Program-made: the position numbers and the translations under genes
Notes under the pieces: model-generated
What the model saw: the letters and a program-made list of their open reading frames with translations, nothing else
Told to the model about the DNA's origin: nothing
Databases searched by the model: none
Part shown: one piece after another, positions 15,392 to 23,800 of the stretch
Layout of the letters: each line of letters opens with the position of its first letter
Numbering within the stretch: position 1 is the first letter of the stretch
Assembly: GCF_022865125.1 (NCBI RefSeq)
Contig: NZ_CP094828.1
Span: 372,001 to 436,000 of the forward strand
Source of the DNA: Acuticoccus sp. I52.16.1
GTDB taxonomy: Bacteria; Pseudomonadota; Alphaproteobacteria; Rhizobiales; Amorphaceae
Direction of reading: 5' to 3'
DNA length: 64,000 nt

Positions 15392-17149
15392 TTACCGCCT
15401 TCTCAGGCCGGAAATCGAAGCGAAGCGCGGCCCCCGGCGCGGAGCGGACCCGTCTGGGGCCGGCGCGGGGGCACGCTCCGGCCGCGGCGAGGAGGTGGAC
15501 GGTGCGCCGGACGACCCGGCACCGGCGGGCCCGCGCTCCGGACCGGCCATGGCAGGCTCGGGACGGGCCGGCCCGGTGCGAGGCGGCTCGGCGCGGTTCG
15601 GCTGAGGGGCACGCGGCGGCTGAGGCGCCGGGCGCGGCGGCGGCGCGTCGCGCCCCACCTCGGCCGGCTGGCGGGGACGGTCGCCTTGCGCATACGAGCC
15701 GGAGTCGTAGCCGGACACGCGCCCGTGCTGGTCCTCCGCCGTGAACGCCGGCAATTCGCCCCGCACTCCCCCGCCACCGGTCAGCGACGACGCCGCGCGC
15801 GCCTCTGCCGAAAGCGGCCATCCGGCCTTCTCCGCAGCGACGTGACAGCATTCGATGAGGGCGGTGTTCTTGGCAAGGCGGCGGTGCGCCTTCATGTCCC
15901 CGTCGCGGTAGGCGTTGAGGATGCGCATCTCGATCGGGTCGAGGTCCAGCTCGTCCGCCACCACGTCCATGTGGCTCTCGATCGCGAAGTCGACGCCGGT
16001 GACGCCGAAGCCGCGCATCGCCGTCGCCGGCGTGCGGTTGGTGAAGACGCAGTAGACGTCGGCATAGACGTTGGGGATCGTATACGGCCCCGGAAGATGG
16101 CCGACGCCCTTGATGATCGCGTAGGAGGACAGCCGCGTGTAGGCACCGGCATCGAAATAGCCGGTGAATTTGCGGGCCATGATGCGGCCGTCGTTCATCA
16201 CGCCGTCGGTGATGTACCAGCGCTCGGCGCCGCGCGGGGCACCGACCTGCATCTCCTCCTCGCGGTCGAACATCGCCTTGCAGGGCCGCCCGGTCAGCAC
16301 CGCGCCGAGGATCGCCAGCGGCTCGTGGATGGAATCCACCTTGCCGCCGAAGCCGCCGCCCACCGTGCCGCCGATGAGGTGCAGCCGCGCCGAGGAGATG
16401 TCGAGGAGCTTCGCCGCGGTGCCGAGCGAGAAGAACAGCGCCTGCGTCGACGTGTAGCAGACCCAGCGGTCGTTCGTTTCGGGCGCGGCGATGGCACCGC
16501 AGGTCTCGATCGGCGCCTGCTCGATCGGGCTCATCTGGTAGCGCCCCTCGATCACCCGGTCGCACTGGCGAAACGCGGCCTCGACGTCGCCGTAGCGCAG
16601 CTTCTGGTGATCGTATTTGCCGTGATAGACGAACTTGTTGGCCGGGTAGGCCGGATTGACCGCCACCGCGCCCGGCTTGATCGCCTCCTCGACGTCGAGG
16701 ACGTGCGGCAGCACCTCGTAGTCGACGCGAACCTTGGCGACGGCCTCGCGGGCGATGCGCTCGGTATCGGCGACGACGGCCGCGACCGGCTCGCCCCTGT
16801 AGCGCACCTCGGCCCCCTCGGCGGCGATCATCGGCTCATCGTCGAGGCCGAAATCCATCAGCGAGAGCAGCGTGTTGAGGTTGTGCGGCACATCCTTGGC
16901 GAGGATCACCCGCTTGACCCCCGGCACCCGCTCGGCCTCCGACACGTCGATCCGGCGCACGCGCGCGTGGTGATGCGGCGAACGCACGCAGCGAATGTGC
17001 AACAGGCCGTCGAAGAGGTGGTCGTCGTAGTAGGGCGAGCGGCCGGTGACGTGGCCGAGCATGTCCTGACGCTGCGTCGGCTTGCCGATCTCGTTCAGGT
17101 TGTCGTCGCGCTCGTCGGCGAAGTATTCTTTGCGGAATTCGATGGGCAT
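15392..17149 (-). CDS. Molybdenum hydroxylase Mo-subunit, N-terminal half with Pro-rich tail
   Basis: 585 residues. Residues about 20-140 form the a/b hammerhead domain (IGKPTQRQDMLGHVTGRSPYYDD); residues about 160-445 form the first molybdopterin-binding domain with GGTVGGGFGGK (260-270) and the substrate-side TPATAMRGFGVTGVDFAIE (about 373-391). The homologous sequence ends at AAEKAGWPLSAEAR (about 450), just before the domain encoded by the gene at 13299-14375. The remaining 130 residues are a Pro/Ala/Arg-rich low-complexity tail with no counterpart in the family. Family members hydroxylate purines, aldehydes, nicotinate or other heterocycles; the substrate here is unknown. A GGGGGTTGAG ribosome site precedes the ATG. 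Confidence 0.87.
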   Translation of the reverse strand: MPIEFRKEYFADERDDNLNEIGKPTQRQDMLGHVTGRSPYYDDHLFDGLLHIRCVRSPHHHARVRRIDVSEAERVPGVKRVILAKDVPHNLNTLLSLMDFGLDDEPMIAAEGAEVRYRGEPVAAVVADTERIAREAVAKVRVDYEVLPHVLDVEEAIKPGAVAVNPAYPANKFVYHGKYDHQKLRYGDVEAAFRQCDRVIEGRYQMSPIEQAPIETCGAIAAPETNDRWVCYTSTQALFFSLGTAAKLLDISSARLHLIGGTVGGGFGGKVDSIHEPLAILGAVLTGRPCKAMFDREEEMQVGAPRGAERWYITDGVMNDGRIMARKFTGYFDAGAYTRLSSYAIIKGVGHLPGPYTIPNVYADVYCVFTNRTPATAMRGFGVTGVDFAIESHMDVVADELDLDPIEMRILNAYRDGDMKAHRRLAKNTALIECCHVAAEKAGWPLSAEARAASSLTGGGGVRGELPAFTAEDQHGRVSGYDSGSYAQGDRPRQPAEVGRDAPPPRPAPQPPRAPQPNRAEPPRTGPARPEPAMAGPERGPAGAGSSGAPSTSSPRPERAPAPAPDGSAPRRGPRFASISGLRRR

Positions 17150-17153
17150 GGTC

Positions 17154-17372
17154 TCAACCCCCGTGGCCGTAGGTGGCGTAGAGGCGCTGCACGACCCCCG
17201 TCATGGCCGCTTCGGCGGTGCGACCGGGATGGTTCGTGAGCACGGCGAGGGCGAGATCGTCCTCGCAATTCGGGTCGGTCGCGGCATCGTCGACACCGCC
17301 GGCCCCGGCGCAAGAGAGCGCGACGGGGACCGACCACGCGGCGCTGCGCGGATCCGGCGCGGGCGCTCTCAC
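17154..17372 (-). CDS. Possible small protein between the 2Fe-2S and Mo subunit genes
   Basis: 72 residues from a GTG at 17372 whose GTGA overlaps the stop of the 2Fe-2S gene, ending in a TGA 4 bases before the ATG of the Mo subunit. It fills an otherwise 219-base gap in a tightly packed operon, and about 85% of its third positions are G or C, close to the neighbours. It has two cysteines (SCAG, PNCEDD) and ends LYATYGHGG. I recognise no family. It may be a real small subunit or accessory peptide, or a remnant of a longer gene. Confidence 0.45.
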   Translation of the reverse strand: MRAPAPDPRSAAWSVPVALSCAGAGGVDDAATDPNCEDDLALAVLTNHPGRTAEAAMTGVVQRLYATYGHGG

Positions 17373-17851
17373 CGGCGGGCCGCCGTCGAGGGGCCGTGCG
17401 CGGCCGCCAGCACGGCGTCGATGATCGCCTCGTAGCCGGTGCACCGGCACAGGTTGCCCGAGATCGCCTCCACCACTTCCTCGCGCGTCGGCCGTGGATT
17501 GCGCTTCAGGAGCGCGGAGGCCGACATCAGCATCCCGTCCGTGCAATAGCCGCACTGGGCGGCGAAATTGTCCATGAACGCCTTCTGCAGCGCGGTGAGG
17601 CGGCCGTCTCCCAAACCGGCGACCGTGTCGATCGCGCGGCCGTTCACCGTCTCGGCCAGCGTCAGGCAGGCGAGTTGCGGCGCCCCGTCGACGAGCACCG
17701 TGCAGGCGCCGCAGGTCCCCTGCCCGCAGCCATATTTGGGCGTCAGGTCGCCGGCGGTGCGGCGCAGCATGTCGAGGAGGTTCTGGCCGTCGTCGACGAA
17801 GACGGCGCGCTCGTCGCCGTTGTGGGTGAACGCGATCGGGGTCTTGGCCAT
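17369..17851 (-). CDS. Molybdenum hydroxylase [2Fe-2S] subunit
   Basis: 160 residues, the standard length for the small subunit of XDH/CODH-family hydroxylases. The N-terminal plant-ferredoxin-type cluster is CGQGTCGACTVL plus a cysteine in QLACLTL; the C-terminal four-helix domain carries the second cluster (QCGYCTDGML and NLCRCTGYE). It relays electrons from the Mo centre to FAD. The ATG shares one base with the stop of the FAD-subunit gene upstream (TGATG), so translation is coupled. Confidence 0.96.
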   Translation of the reverse strand: MAKTPIAFTHNGDERAVFVDDGQNLLDMLRRTAGDLTPKYGCGQGTCGACTVLVDGAPQLACLTLAETVNGRAIDTVAGLGDGRLTALQKAFMDNFAAQCGYCTDGMLMSASALLKRNPRPTREEVVEAISGNLCRCTGYEAIIDAVLAAAHGPSTAARR

Positions 17852-18633
17852 CAGCGGGCCTCCAGCAGGCGCTTCAGGTGAACGCCGGCGACCTCGCGCC
17901 GGTACCAGGCGGTGGCGAGGCCGTCGTCGGACGGGTCGAGCCCTTCGGCGGCCTGCGAGGCGGCGCGGGCGATGGCGTCACGATCGCCGGCGCGGCCGGA
18001 GAGCGCCCGCTCGGCGGCGACCGCGCGCATCGGGTGCGGCCCCATGCCGTTGAAGACGATGCGTGCCTCGCCCGAGCCGCGCGGTATCGATGCCGAGATC
18101 GACATCAGCGCGACGCCCTTGGGCTTCACCCGGCTCACCTTGACGAACTTCAGCTCCCCCTGCGGGCGCGGGAAGATCACCGCGGCGACCAGGGCGCGGC
18201 TCCCGCCCCCCTTCACCAGCTCCTCCACCGGGGTGCGGCTGCCGCCCACCATCTCGGCCTGCGCCCCCAGCGCGACGAGCGCGCCGGCGAGGTCGCCGTA
18301 GGGTGCGGGGGCGAAGAGGTTGCCGGCGACCGTCGCCACCTGGCGCACCTGCGGGCCGCCGATGACGCGGGCCACCGGGGCGAGGAAGCCGAGGTCGCGG
18401 TGGGCCACGATCTGCGCCATCGTCACCCCGCCACCGAGCCGCACGTCGCTGCCGACGGCGATGTCGCCATAGGCGCGATCGGTGATGCGGATGAGGCGGT
18501 CGAACGTGACGTCCCCCTCGTTCACGGCGCGCATGACGAGGGTGCCGCCGGAATAGACGCGCGCGCCGCGATGTTCGGCGAACGCCCGGCCCGCCTCGCT
18601 GAGCGAGTCGTAGGTGGCAACGCTTACCGGCAT
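17851..18633 (-). CDS. Molybdenum hydroxylase FAD-binding subunit
   Basis: 260 residues, FAD_binding_5 type (CoxM/medium subunit). It shows the N-terminal Y-x-GGT-x-x-x (ARVYSGGTLVMRAVN), the diphosphate-binding region IGGPQVRQVATVAGNLFAPAPYGDLAGALVALGA, and a CO dehydrogenase flavoprotein C-terminal domain (LKFVKVSRVKPKGVALMS). It is the first gene of the operon FAD, 2Fe-2S, small protein, Mo-N, EamA, Mo-C, MoxR, CoxE, amidohydrolase. The 141 bases upstream hold two copies of GGCGCCCTTTT and probably the promoter. Confidence 0.94.
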   Translation of the reverse strand: MPVSVATYDSLSEAGRAFAEHRGARVYSGGTLVMRAVNEGDVTFDRLIRITDRAYGDIAVGSDVRLGGGVTMAQIVAHRDLGFLAPVARVIGGPQVRQVATVAGNLFAPAPYGDLAGALVALGAQAEMVGGSRTPVEELVKGGGSRALVAAVIFPRPQGELKFVKVSRVKPKGVALMSISASIPRGSGEARIVFNGMGPHPMRAVAAERALSGRAGDRDAIARAASQAAEGLDPSDDGLATAWYRREVAGVHLKRLLEAR

Positions 18634-18774
18634 CTCGTCCTCCCCATGCAGGCGCCCGATGCGGACCGGCGCCCTTTTTCATTCCGTGGGCGCTCGGAAC
18701 GGCGCCCTTTTCCCGTGGTCCGGACCGTCATGTCGCCGCCCGTTGCGGATCGCTCCGCCCCGCACGGCCACGGG

Positions 18775-19221
18775 TCACGACCCACGCTCGCCGACATAGG
18801 CCCGCACGGCGTTCATGCCGGCGAGGTAGATGTCGTTCGTCACCGTGGTCTTCAGCTCGGTCTCGCGGCCTTTCGGCGTGTCGAACCGCGACTCCCAGTG
18901 CCAGAAGGTCATGTCGCCGTCCGTCACCGGCAGCAGCCGGCAGTGGGCGACATAGTTCAGGAGCGGCACCGGCGTGTCGAGCAGGCAGTAGCTCATGGTC
19001 ATCTCGGCGTCGTCCAGCGCCAGTAGCTGCTCGCGCAGCTCGGAGCCGTCGGCGAGATGGAAGCGCCGCACACCGCCGACCTTGTCCGTCGGCGCGCCGC
19101 GCTCCATCACCGAGTCGGCGACGGCGGGATGCCAGCGGTCGTGGCCGTTGAAGTCGCGCACGACCTCCCACACCGCCTCGACCGGCGCGTCGATGATGGT
19201 GGAGGTGACGATCTTGACCAT
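18775..19221 (-). CDS. SRPBCC-family (START-like) protein, paralogue 1
   Basis: 148 residues, polyketide cyclase/Bet v1 fold (SRPBCC). It starts with IIDAPVEAVWEVVRDFNGHDRWHPAV, the usual first strand, helix and W-H-P turn, and ends with a long amphipathic helix (TNDIYLAGMNAVRAYV). These proteins bind hydrophobic ligands; no catalytic residue can be named. It is clearly related along its whole length to the protein at 20443-20880 (shared DFNxxxRWHP, GxPxDKxGxVRxFxLxxG, LREkLLxL, TDGDxTFxxW). It is 2 bases downstream of a methyltransferase gene, so probably in one transcript with it. Confidence 0.85.
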   Translation of the reverse strand: MVKIVTSTIIDAPVEAVWEVVRDFNGHDRWHPAVADSVMERGAPTDKVGGVRRFHLADGSELREQLLALDDAEMTMSYCLLDTPVPLLNYVAHCRLLPVTDGDMTFWHWESRFDTPKGRETELKTTVTNDIYLAGMNAVRAYVGERGS

Positions 19222-19223
19222 CG

Positions 19224-20021
19224 TCAGCCGTCCTTCGTCGCGACGAGGGTGGCGAAGGGCATGAAGCCGTACATCGTGCCCGCGTCGGAGCGGCGCTCGT
19301 ATTCGGCGACCAGCGCGTCGGCGAACGGCTGGCCGATCAGTCCCTGCGCCACCATCACCGAGTTGGCCATGCGAAGCTGCCCCACGCCCGCGCCGTGGCC
19401 CCGGTCCAGCCGGTTGGCGAGGCTGAAGTGGGCGACCGTCAGCCCTGCCGCGGCCGCGAGTGCCGGGAGCTTGGCGACGAGGTAGGGGTCGGTGACGTAG
19501 TTCTCCACGAACACCCTGGAGCAGGCGCCCAGCGGATCGCCCTCGAACGCGGCCATGGTGAGCTTGGAGAAGTCCGCATCGCACACCACCAGCGCGCCGC
19601 CGGGCCGCAGGATGCGCACCGCCTCGGCCACCAGCGGCGCCGGATCGGGCACATGGGTGAGCACCGTATGGAGGAGCGCGACGTCGGCGCTGCCGTCCGG
19701 CTCGGCGAGCGATCGGCCATCGCCCACGGCGAAGCTGAGGTTGGGACCCGGCTGGCTCTCGGCCACGGCGATGAACTGCGGCGAGGGGTCGACCCCGTGC
19801 ACCTCCGCCTGCGGGAAACGCGCGGCGATGCGCCGGGCGACCGCTCCGGTGCCGGCGCCGATCTCGACGATGCGGCGCGGCGCGTGTGCGGCGAGAAGCT
19901 CCAGGTAGGCATCGACGATCGGGACCATTGCCGGGTCGACGCCGCGCGCCTCCAGCGTGTCGATCATGATGGCGACGAGAGCGTCGTCCGCGGCGGCGGG
20001 GTCGGAGAAGGGATCGGGCAT
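19224..20021 (-). CDS. Class I SAM-dependent methyltransferase
   Basis: 265 residues from the ATG at 20021. The Rossmann core is plain: motif I VEIGAGTGAVARRIAARFP (about 52-70), the acidic ribose-binding VHGVDPSPQFI, and the Methyltransf_11/25 motif VALLHTVLTHVPDPAPLVAEAVRILRPGG. A C-terminal part (residues about 150-265) lacks a known motif. Substrate unknown. The neighbouring SRPBCC gene begins 2 bases after its stop; a cyclase-like plus methyltransferase pair is common in small-molecule tailoring, but that is inference. Confidence 0.85.
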   Translation of the reverse strand: MPDPFSDPAAADDALVAIMIDTLEARGVDPAMVPIVDAYLELLAAHAPRRIVEIGAGTGAVARRIAARFPQAEVHGVDPSPQFIAVAESQPGPNLSFAVGDGRSLAEPDGSADVALLHTVLTHVPDPAPLVAEAVRILRPGGALVVCDADFSKLTMAAFEGDPLGACSRVFVENYVTDPYLVAKLPALAAAAGLTVAHFSLANRLDRGHGAGVGQLRMANSVMVAQGLIGQPFADALVAEYERRSDAGTMYGFMPFATLVATKDG

Positions 20022-20131
20022 CGGCGCACTCCGCGAGTTGTGTCGGGCGGCCGCGAGCCCCAGCGGGTCACGGCCGGCGCCACGGTGAACCGACGGGGCG
20101 GCGCCTGTCGCCCCCTTCGCCGCGGCGGGTC

Positions 20132-20431
20132 TCACTGGTTGTCCCGCCGCCAGCGCTGGCAGGCGCGCGTGTCCGCTTCCGCCCCGCCGGCGTTGCACTC
20201 GCACGGCAAGCCGTCGCGGTCCCGGTCGAGCCCGCCGCAGCCCACCGTCGTCCCGAACGTGGCGAGGCAGTAGGCGGCCGCGTCCCGGTAGGAGGGAAAG
20301 TGCTTGCAATAGCGCGGGCCGCCCGGCGGCGCGTCCGGCGTCAGACGATAGGGCGCCAGCGTCTGGGCCGCCGACGGCACGGCGGGCCCCGCCGCGATCG
20401 CCACCAACGTGGCTGCTAGGAGGGCCCGCAT
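20132..20431 (-). CDS. Secreted excalibur calcium-binding domain protein
   Basis: 99 residues. The ATG at 20431 starts a signal peptide (MRALLAATLVAIAAGPAVPSAAQ). The mature part has the excalibur pattern: C-K-H-F-x-S-x-x-x-A followed by LDRDRDGLPCECN, with three aspartates (D-x-D-x-D-G) resembling an EF-hand loop and paired cysteines. Two additional cysteines are present. The family is extracytoplasmic and its function is poorly known, perhaps calcium binding. It starts 12 bases after the stop of the SRPBCC gene upstream. Confidence 0.8.
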   Translation of the reverse strand: MRALLAATLVAIAAGPAVPSAAQTLAPYRLTPDAPPGGPRYCKHFPSYRDAAAYCLATFGTTVGCGGLDRDRDGLPCECNAGGAEADTRACQRWRRDNQ

Positions 20432-20442
20432 GCGCCATCGGA

Positions 20443-20880
20443 TCACCGGGTGAAGTGGCGCTTCAGGGCGTCGAAACCGCCCTGGAAGACGTTGCCGCCG
20501 ACGCCGGCGACGAGATCGTCCGCGTCCGCCTCCGCGCACACGAAGTCGGCCGACCACTCGGCGAAGGTGCGGTCGCCGTCGGTAATCGGGGTGATGCGCA
20601 GCGTCGCGACGTAGTCGGTCAGCGGCATCGGGCTTTCGAGGATCGCGTAGGTGCAGAACATGTCGTAGTCGGAGAGGCCGAGCAGCTTCTCGCGCAGGGC
20701 ATCGCCGTTCTGCAGGCGGAAGGCGCGCACGCAGCCGATCTTGTCGGACGGCAGGCCGTCCTCGATGCGGCTCTCGCGGATGCGCGGATGCCAGCGCGGC
20801 AGGGCGTTGAAGTCCCGCACCCGCGCCCAGACTTCGGACGCAGGCGCGTTGATCACCGTCGAGACGTAGACACGTGGCAC
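20443..20880 (-). CDS. SRPBCC-family (START-like) protein, paralogue 2
   Basis: 145 residues from a GTG at 20880 that lies one base after the stop of the flotillin-like gene, so translation is probably coupled. An upstream in-frame extension is Arg/Pro-rich, overlaps the flotillin gene and is rejected. It has the same fold and many of the same residues as paralogue 1 (NAPASEVWARVRDFNALPRWHPRI at the start; TDGDRTFAEW). The coupling to a membrane scaffold protein suggests a ligand or lipid-binding role at the membrane, which is inference. Confidence 0.85.
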   Translation of the reverse strand: MPRVYVSTVINAPASEVWARVRDFNALPRWHPRIRESRIEDGLPSDKIGCVRAFRLQNGDALREKLLGLSDYDMFCTYAILESPMPLTDYVATLRITPITDGDRTFAEWSADFVCAEADADDLVAGVGGNVFQGGFDALKRHFTR

Positions 20881-20881
20881 G

Positions 20882-23800
20882 TTACGAGCCCTTCGTTTCT
20901 TTGGTCGCCCCGCCGGCGCTCTTGCTCTCGGCTTTCTCGCCGCCCGAGCCGGACTTGCCACCGCCCGAGCCGCCGCCCGAGCCGCCGTTCTCGCGGGCGA
21001 TGCGCTGCATGTCGGACGCCTCGCGGATCAGGCCCGGCATCTTGGAGAGCGAGCCGCCCTCGATGCCGATGTCGGCGAGCAGGCTGTCGACCAGCGGCGC
21101 CTGCATGCGGTAGCGCAGCGCCGAGTTGATGACCTCGTCCGTCGCGTTCTGCCGGCCTTCGCCGCCGTAGCCCCCGTTGTGCGCCCCGTCGAGCTGGACG
21201 ATGCGGATGTCGGAGATCTTCTCCATCGGCTTGACGGACGCGGCGACGATCCCCTCGATCCGCTCCAGCAGGCGGCGACGGAAGACCGACACGCGCGCCG
21301 AATCGGAGAGGACGTTCTCGGCTTCGTTGATGAGCTTTTGCGCCTCCGCCTCGACCGCGGTGCGCAGCTTCTCCGCGTCGGCGGCGTGGCGCGCCTCCTC
21401 GGCGGCCTTCTCGGCCATCAGCACGTCGATGGTCTTGCGGCGCTGCGCCTCCTCGGTTTCGCGCACGGTCTTGACGCGCTCCTCGGCCTCGGCCGCGCGG
21501 GCGCGCTCGGTGTCGGCGGAGATGCGCGCCGCGCTCTCCTCCAGCGACTTGGCGTAGAGCGTGATGGCCTTCTCCATCTGCGCCAGCTCCACCTCACGCT
21601 CGCGCGCGACCTCGCGGCGACGGCGCTCCGTCTCGTGGCCGATGCGCGCCTCGTCGAGGCCCCGCTCGGAGGCGATGCGGGCGCGCTCGATGTCCTCCGT
21701 CGAGGCGATCTCGGCTTCGCGCAGCGCCTGGACGCGGGCGATCTCGAGCTGCTCGTTGGCGCGGCGACGCTCCAGCTTGGCCGCGTCGAGCACCCGCTCG
21801 CGCTCGATGCCGACCTTCTCCACGTCGCGGCCGGCCTCGATCTCGGCGCGCTTCACGCGGGCGTCCGCCGCGGCACGCTCGGTCCGCTTGGCGGCCAGCT
21901 CGATGATGCGGGCCTCTTCGGCCTCCTCCACCGCACGCTTGCGGTCGATATCGGAGACCTCGCGCTCCTGGCTGGCGGCGATGCGCTCCATCTCCAGGCC
22001 CAGCTCCATGTCGATGCGCTGGCGTTCGATGGCGTCGCGGCGGCGGATGTCGGCGGCGTCGACCGCGCCCTCGCGGCTGATCTCCCGCTCGCGGCTGTCC
22101 TGCTCGGCGGCGATGCGCTCGGCGCGCAGGATCTTCTCCACCGCGATGCGCGCGGCCTCGGTGCGCTCTTCCGACTGCGTCTCGTTGAGGGCGACCTCCT
22201 CGCGGGCGGTGATACGGGCCTCGTCGATCTTGGCGTCGGTGGTGATGCGCGCCTGCTCGACGGCCTGGCGGGCGGTGATGTCCGCCTCGTCGACCACGCG
22301 GGCGCGGGCGATCTCGCGCTCGCGCACGTCCTGCTCCATGGCGATGCGCTCGGCGGCGACGGCCTTCTCGCGGGCGATGCGCGCGGCCTCGATCGCCCGG
22401 CTCATCGCGATTTCGGCGGCCTCGATGGCCTCCTGGCGCGCGATCTCCAACTCACGCACGCGGCGGTCGGTGGCGATGCGCTCCTCGCTGGTGGCCGCGG
22501 CCTCGGCGATACGCATCTTCTCGGTCGCCTCGCGGGCCTCGATCTCGGCCTCCTCGACGGCGCGCGAGCGGGCGATCTCGCGCCGGCGGGTCTCTTCCTC
22601 GGACGCGATGCGCGCGTCGACGATGGCCTGGTCCTGCAGGATGCGCGCCTTCTCGGTCTCCTCGCGGGCGGCGATCTCGGCCGCCTCGAGGGTCTTCTGG
22701 CGGGCGATCTCGCGGGCGCGGACAGCCTCCTCGCTGGCGATGCGAGCCTCGGCGACGGCGCGCTCCTGCTCGGCGCGGGCGCGGTCGGTCGCCTCGCGGG
22801 CGGCGATCTCGGTCTCGTCGATCAGGCGGCGGCGGGCGATCTCGCGCGCCTCGACGTCCTGCTCGTTGGTGATGCGCGCCTCGGAGACGGCCCGCTCCTG
22901 CTCGATGCGGGCGGTGTCGGTCTCGCGCCGGGCGGAGATCTCGGCCGCATCCAGCGCGCGCTGACGGTCGATCTCGCGCTGGCGGATCTCACGCTCGGAT
23001 TGGATGCGGACCTCGGCGATCGACTGGTCGTTGGCGATCCGCGCCAGCTCGATGTTCTCGCGCGCGGTGATCTCGGCGCGCTCGGCGTCGGTCTGCCGCT
23101 CGGCCCGCTCGCGGGCGATCTCGGCGCGCTGCTGGGCGCGGCGGAACTCGATCTCGCGTTCCTGGTCGAGGCGCGCCTGCTCGGAGTCGCGCTCGATCAT
23201 GAGCGCGTCCTTCTCGGCCTCCAGGTTGCGGGTGCGGATGCGCGTCATCGAGGCCTGCTCGATCTCGTTGCGCAAGGTGCGCCGCTCTTCGATCTCGCGG
23301 ATCAGCGCCGTCAGGCCTTCGGCGTCGAAGCGGTTGGAGGGGTTGAAGAATTCGAGCGCGGTCTGGTCGATGTCCTTGATGGCGACCGATTCCAGCTCCA
23401 GGCCGTTCTGCTCCAGCGCCTCCTGCGCCAGCTCCTTGACGCGCTTGACGTAGGTGCCGCGCTGCTCGTGGATGTCGCCCATCGGCATCTCGGCCGCGGC
23501 GATCCGCAGCGCCGATTCGAACTTGCCGGCAAGCAGCGGGTGGAGCCGCTCGGGGTCCATCGTGCGCCGGCCGAGCGTCGATGCCGCGCGCGACACCGCG
23601 TCGTGCTCCGGCCGGACGCGGACGTAGAATTCGGCCTCCACGTCGACGCGCATGCGGTCCTTGGTGATGAGGGCATGCTCGCGCTCGCGGGTCACGTCGA
23701 GCGGGAGGGTGTGCATCGCGACGGGGGTGATGTCGTGGATGATGGGCCAGACGAAGGCGCCCCCGTCGATCACCACCTTTTCGCCCAGGAAGCCGGTCCG

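Noticed and set aside
13299-17149. The split Mo subunit as a pseudogene
   Set aside because: Both halves have good starts, coding-like third positions and intact motifs, and the break is at a domain boundary.
18669-18711. GGGCGC-N8-GCGCCC hairpin followed by TTTT as a plus-strand terminator
   Set aside because: No plus-strand gene ends nearby. On the minus strand it has no U-tract; it more likely belongs to the promoter region of the FAD-subunit gene.
21641-23071. The repetitive DNA in the flotillin gene as a CRISPR array or satellite
   Set aside because: The period is a multiple of three, the copies are diverged and the frame is open throughout; it is a protein repeat.
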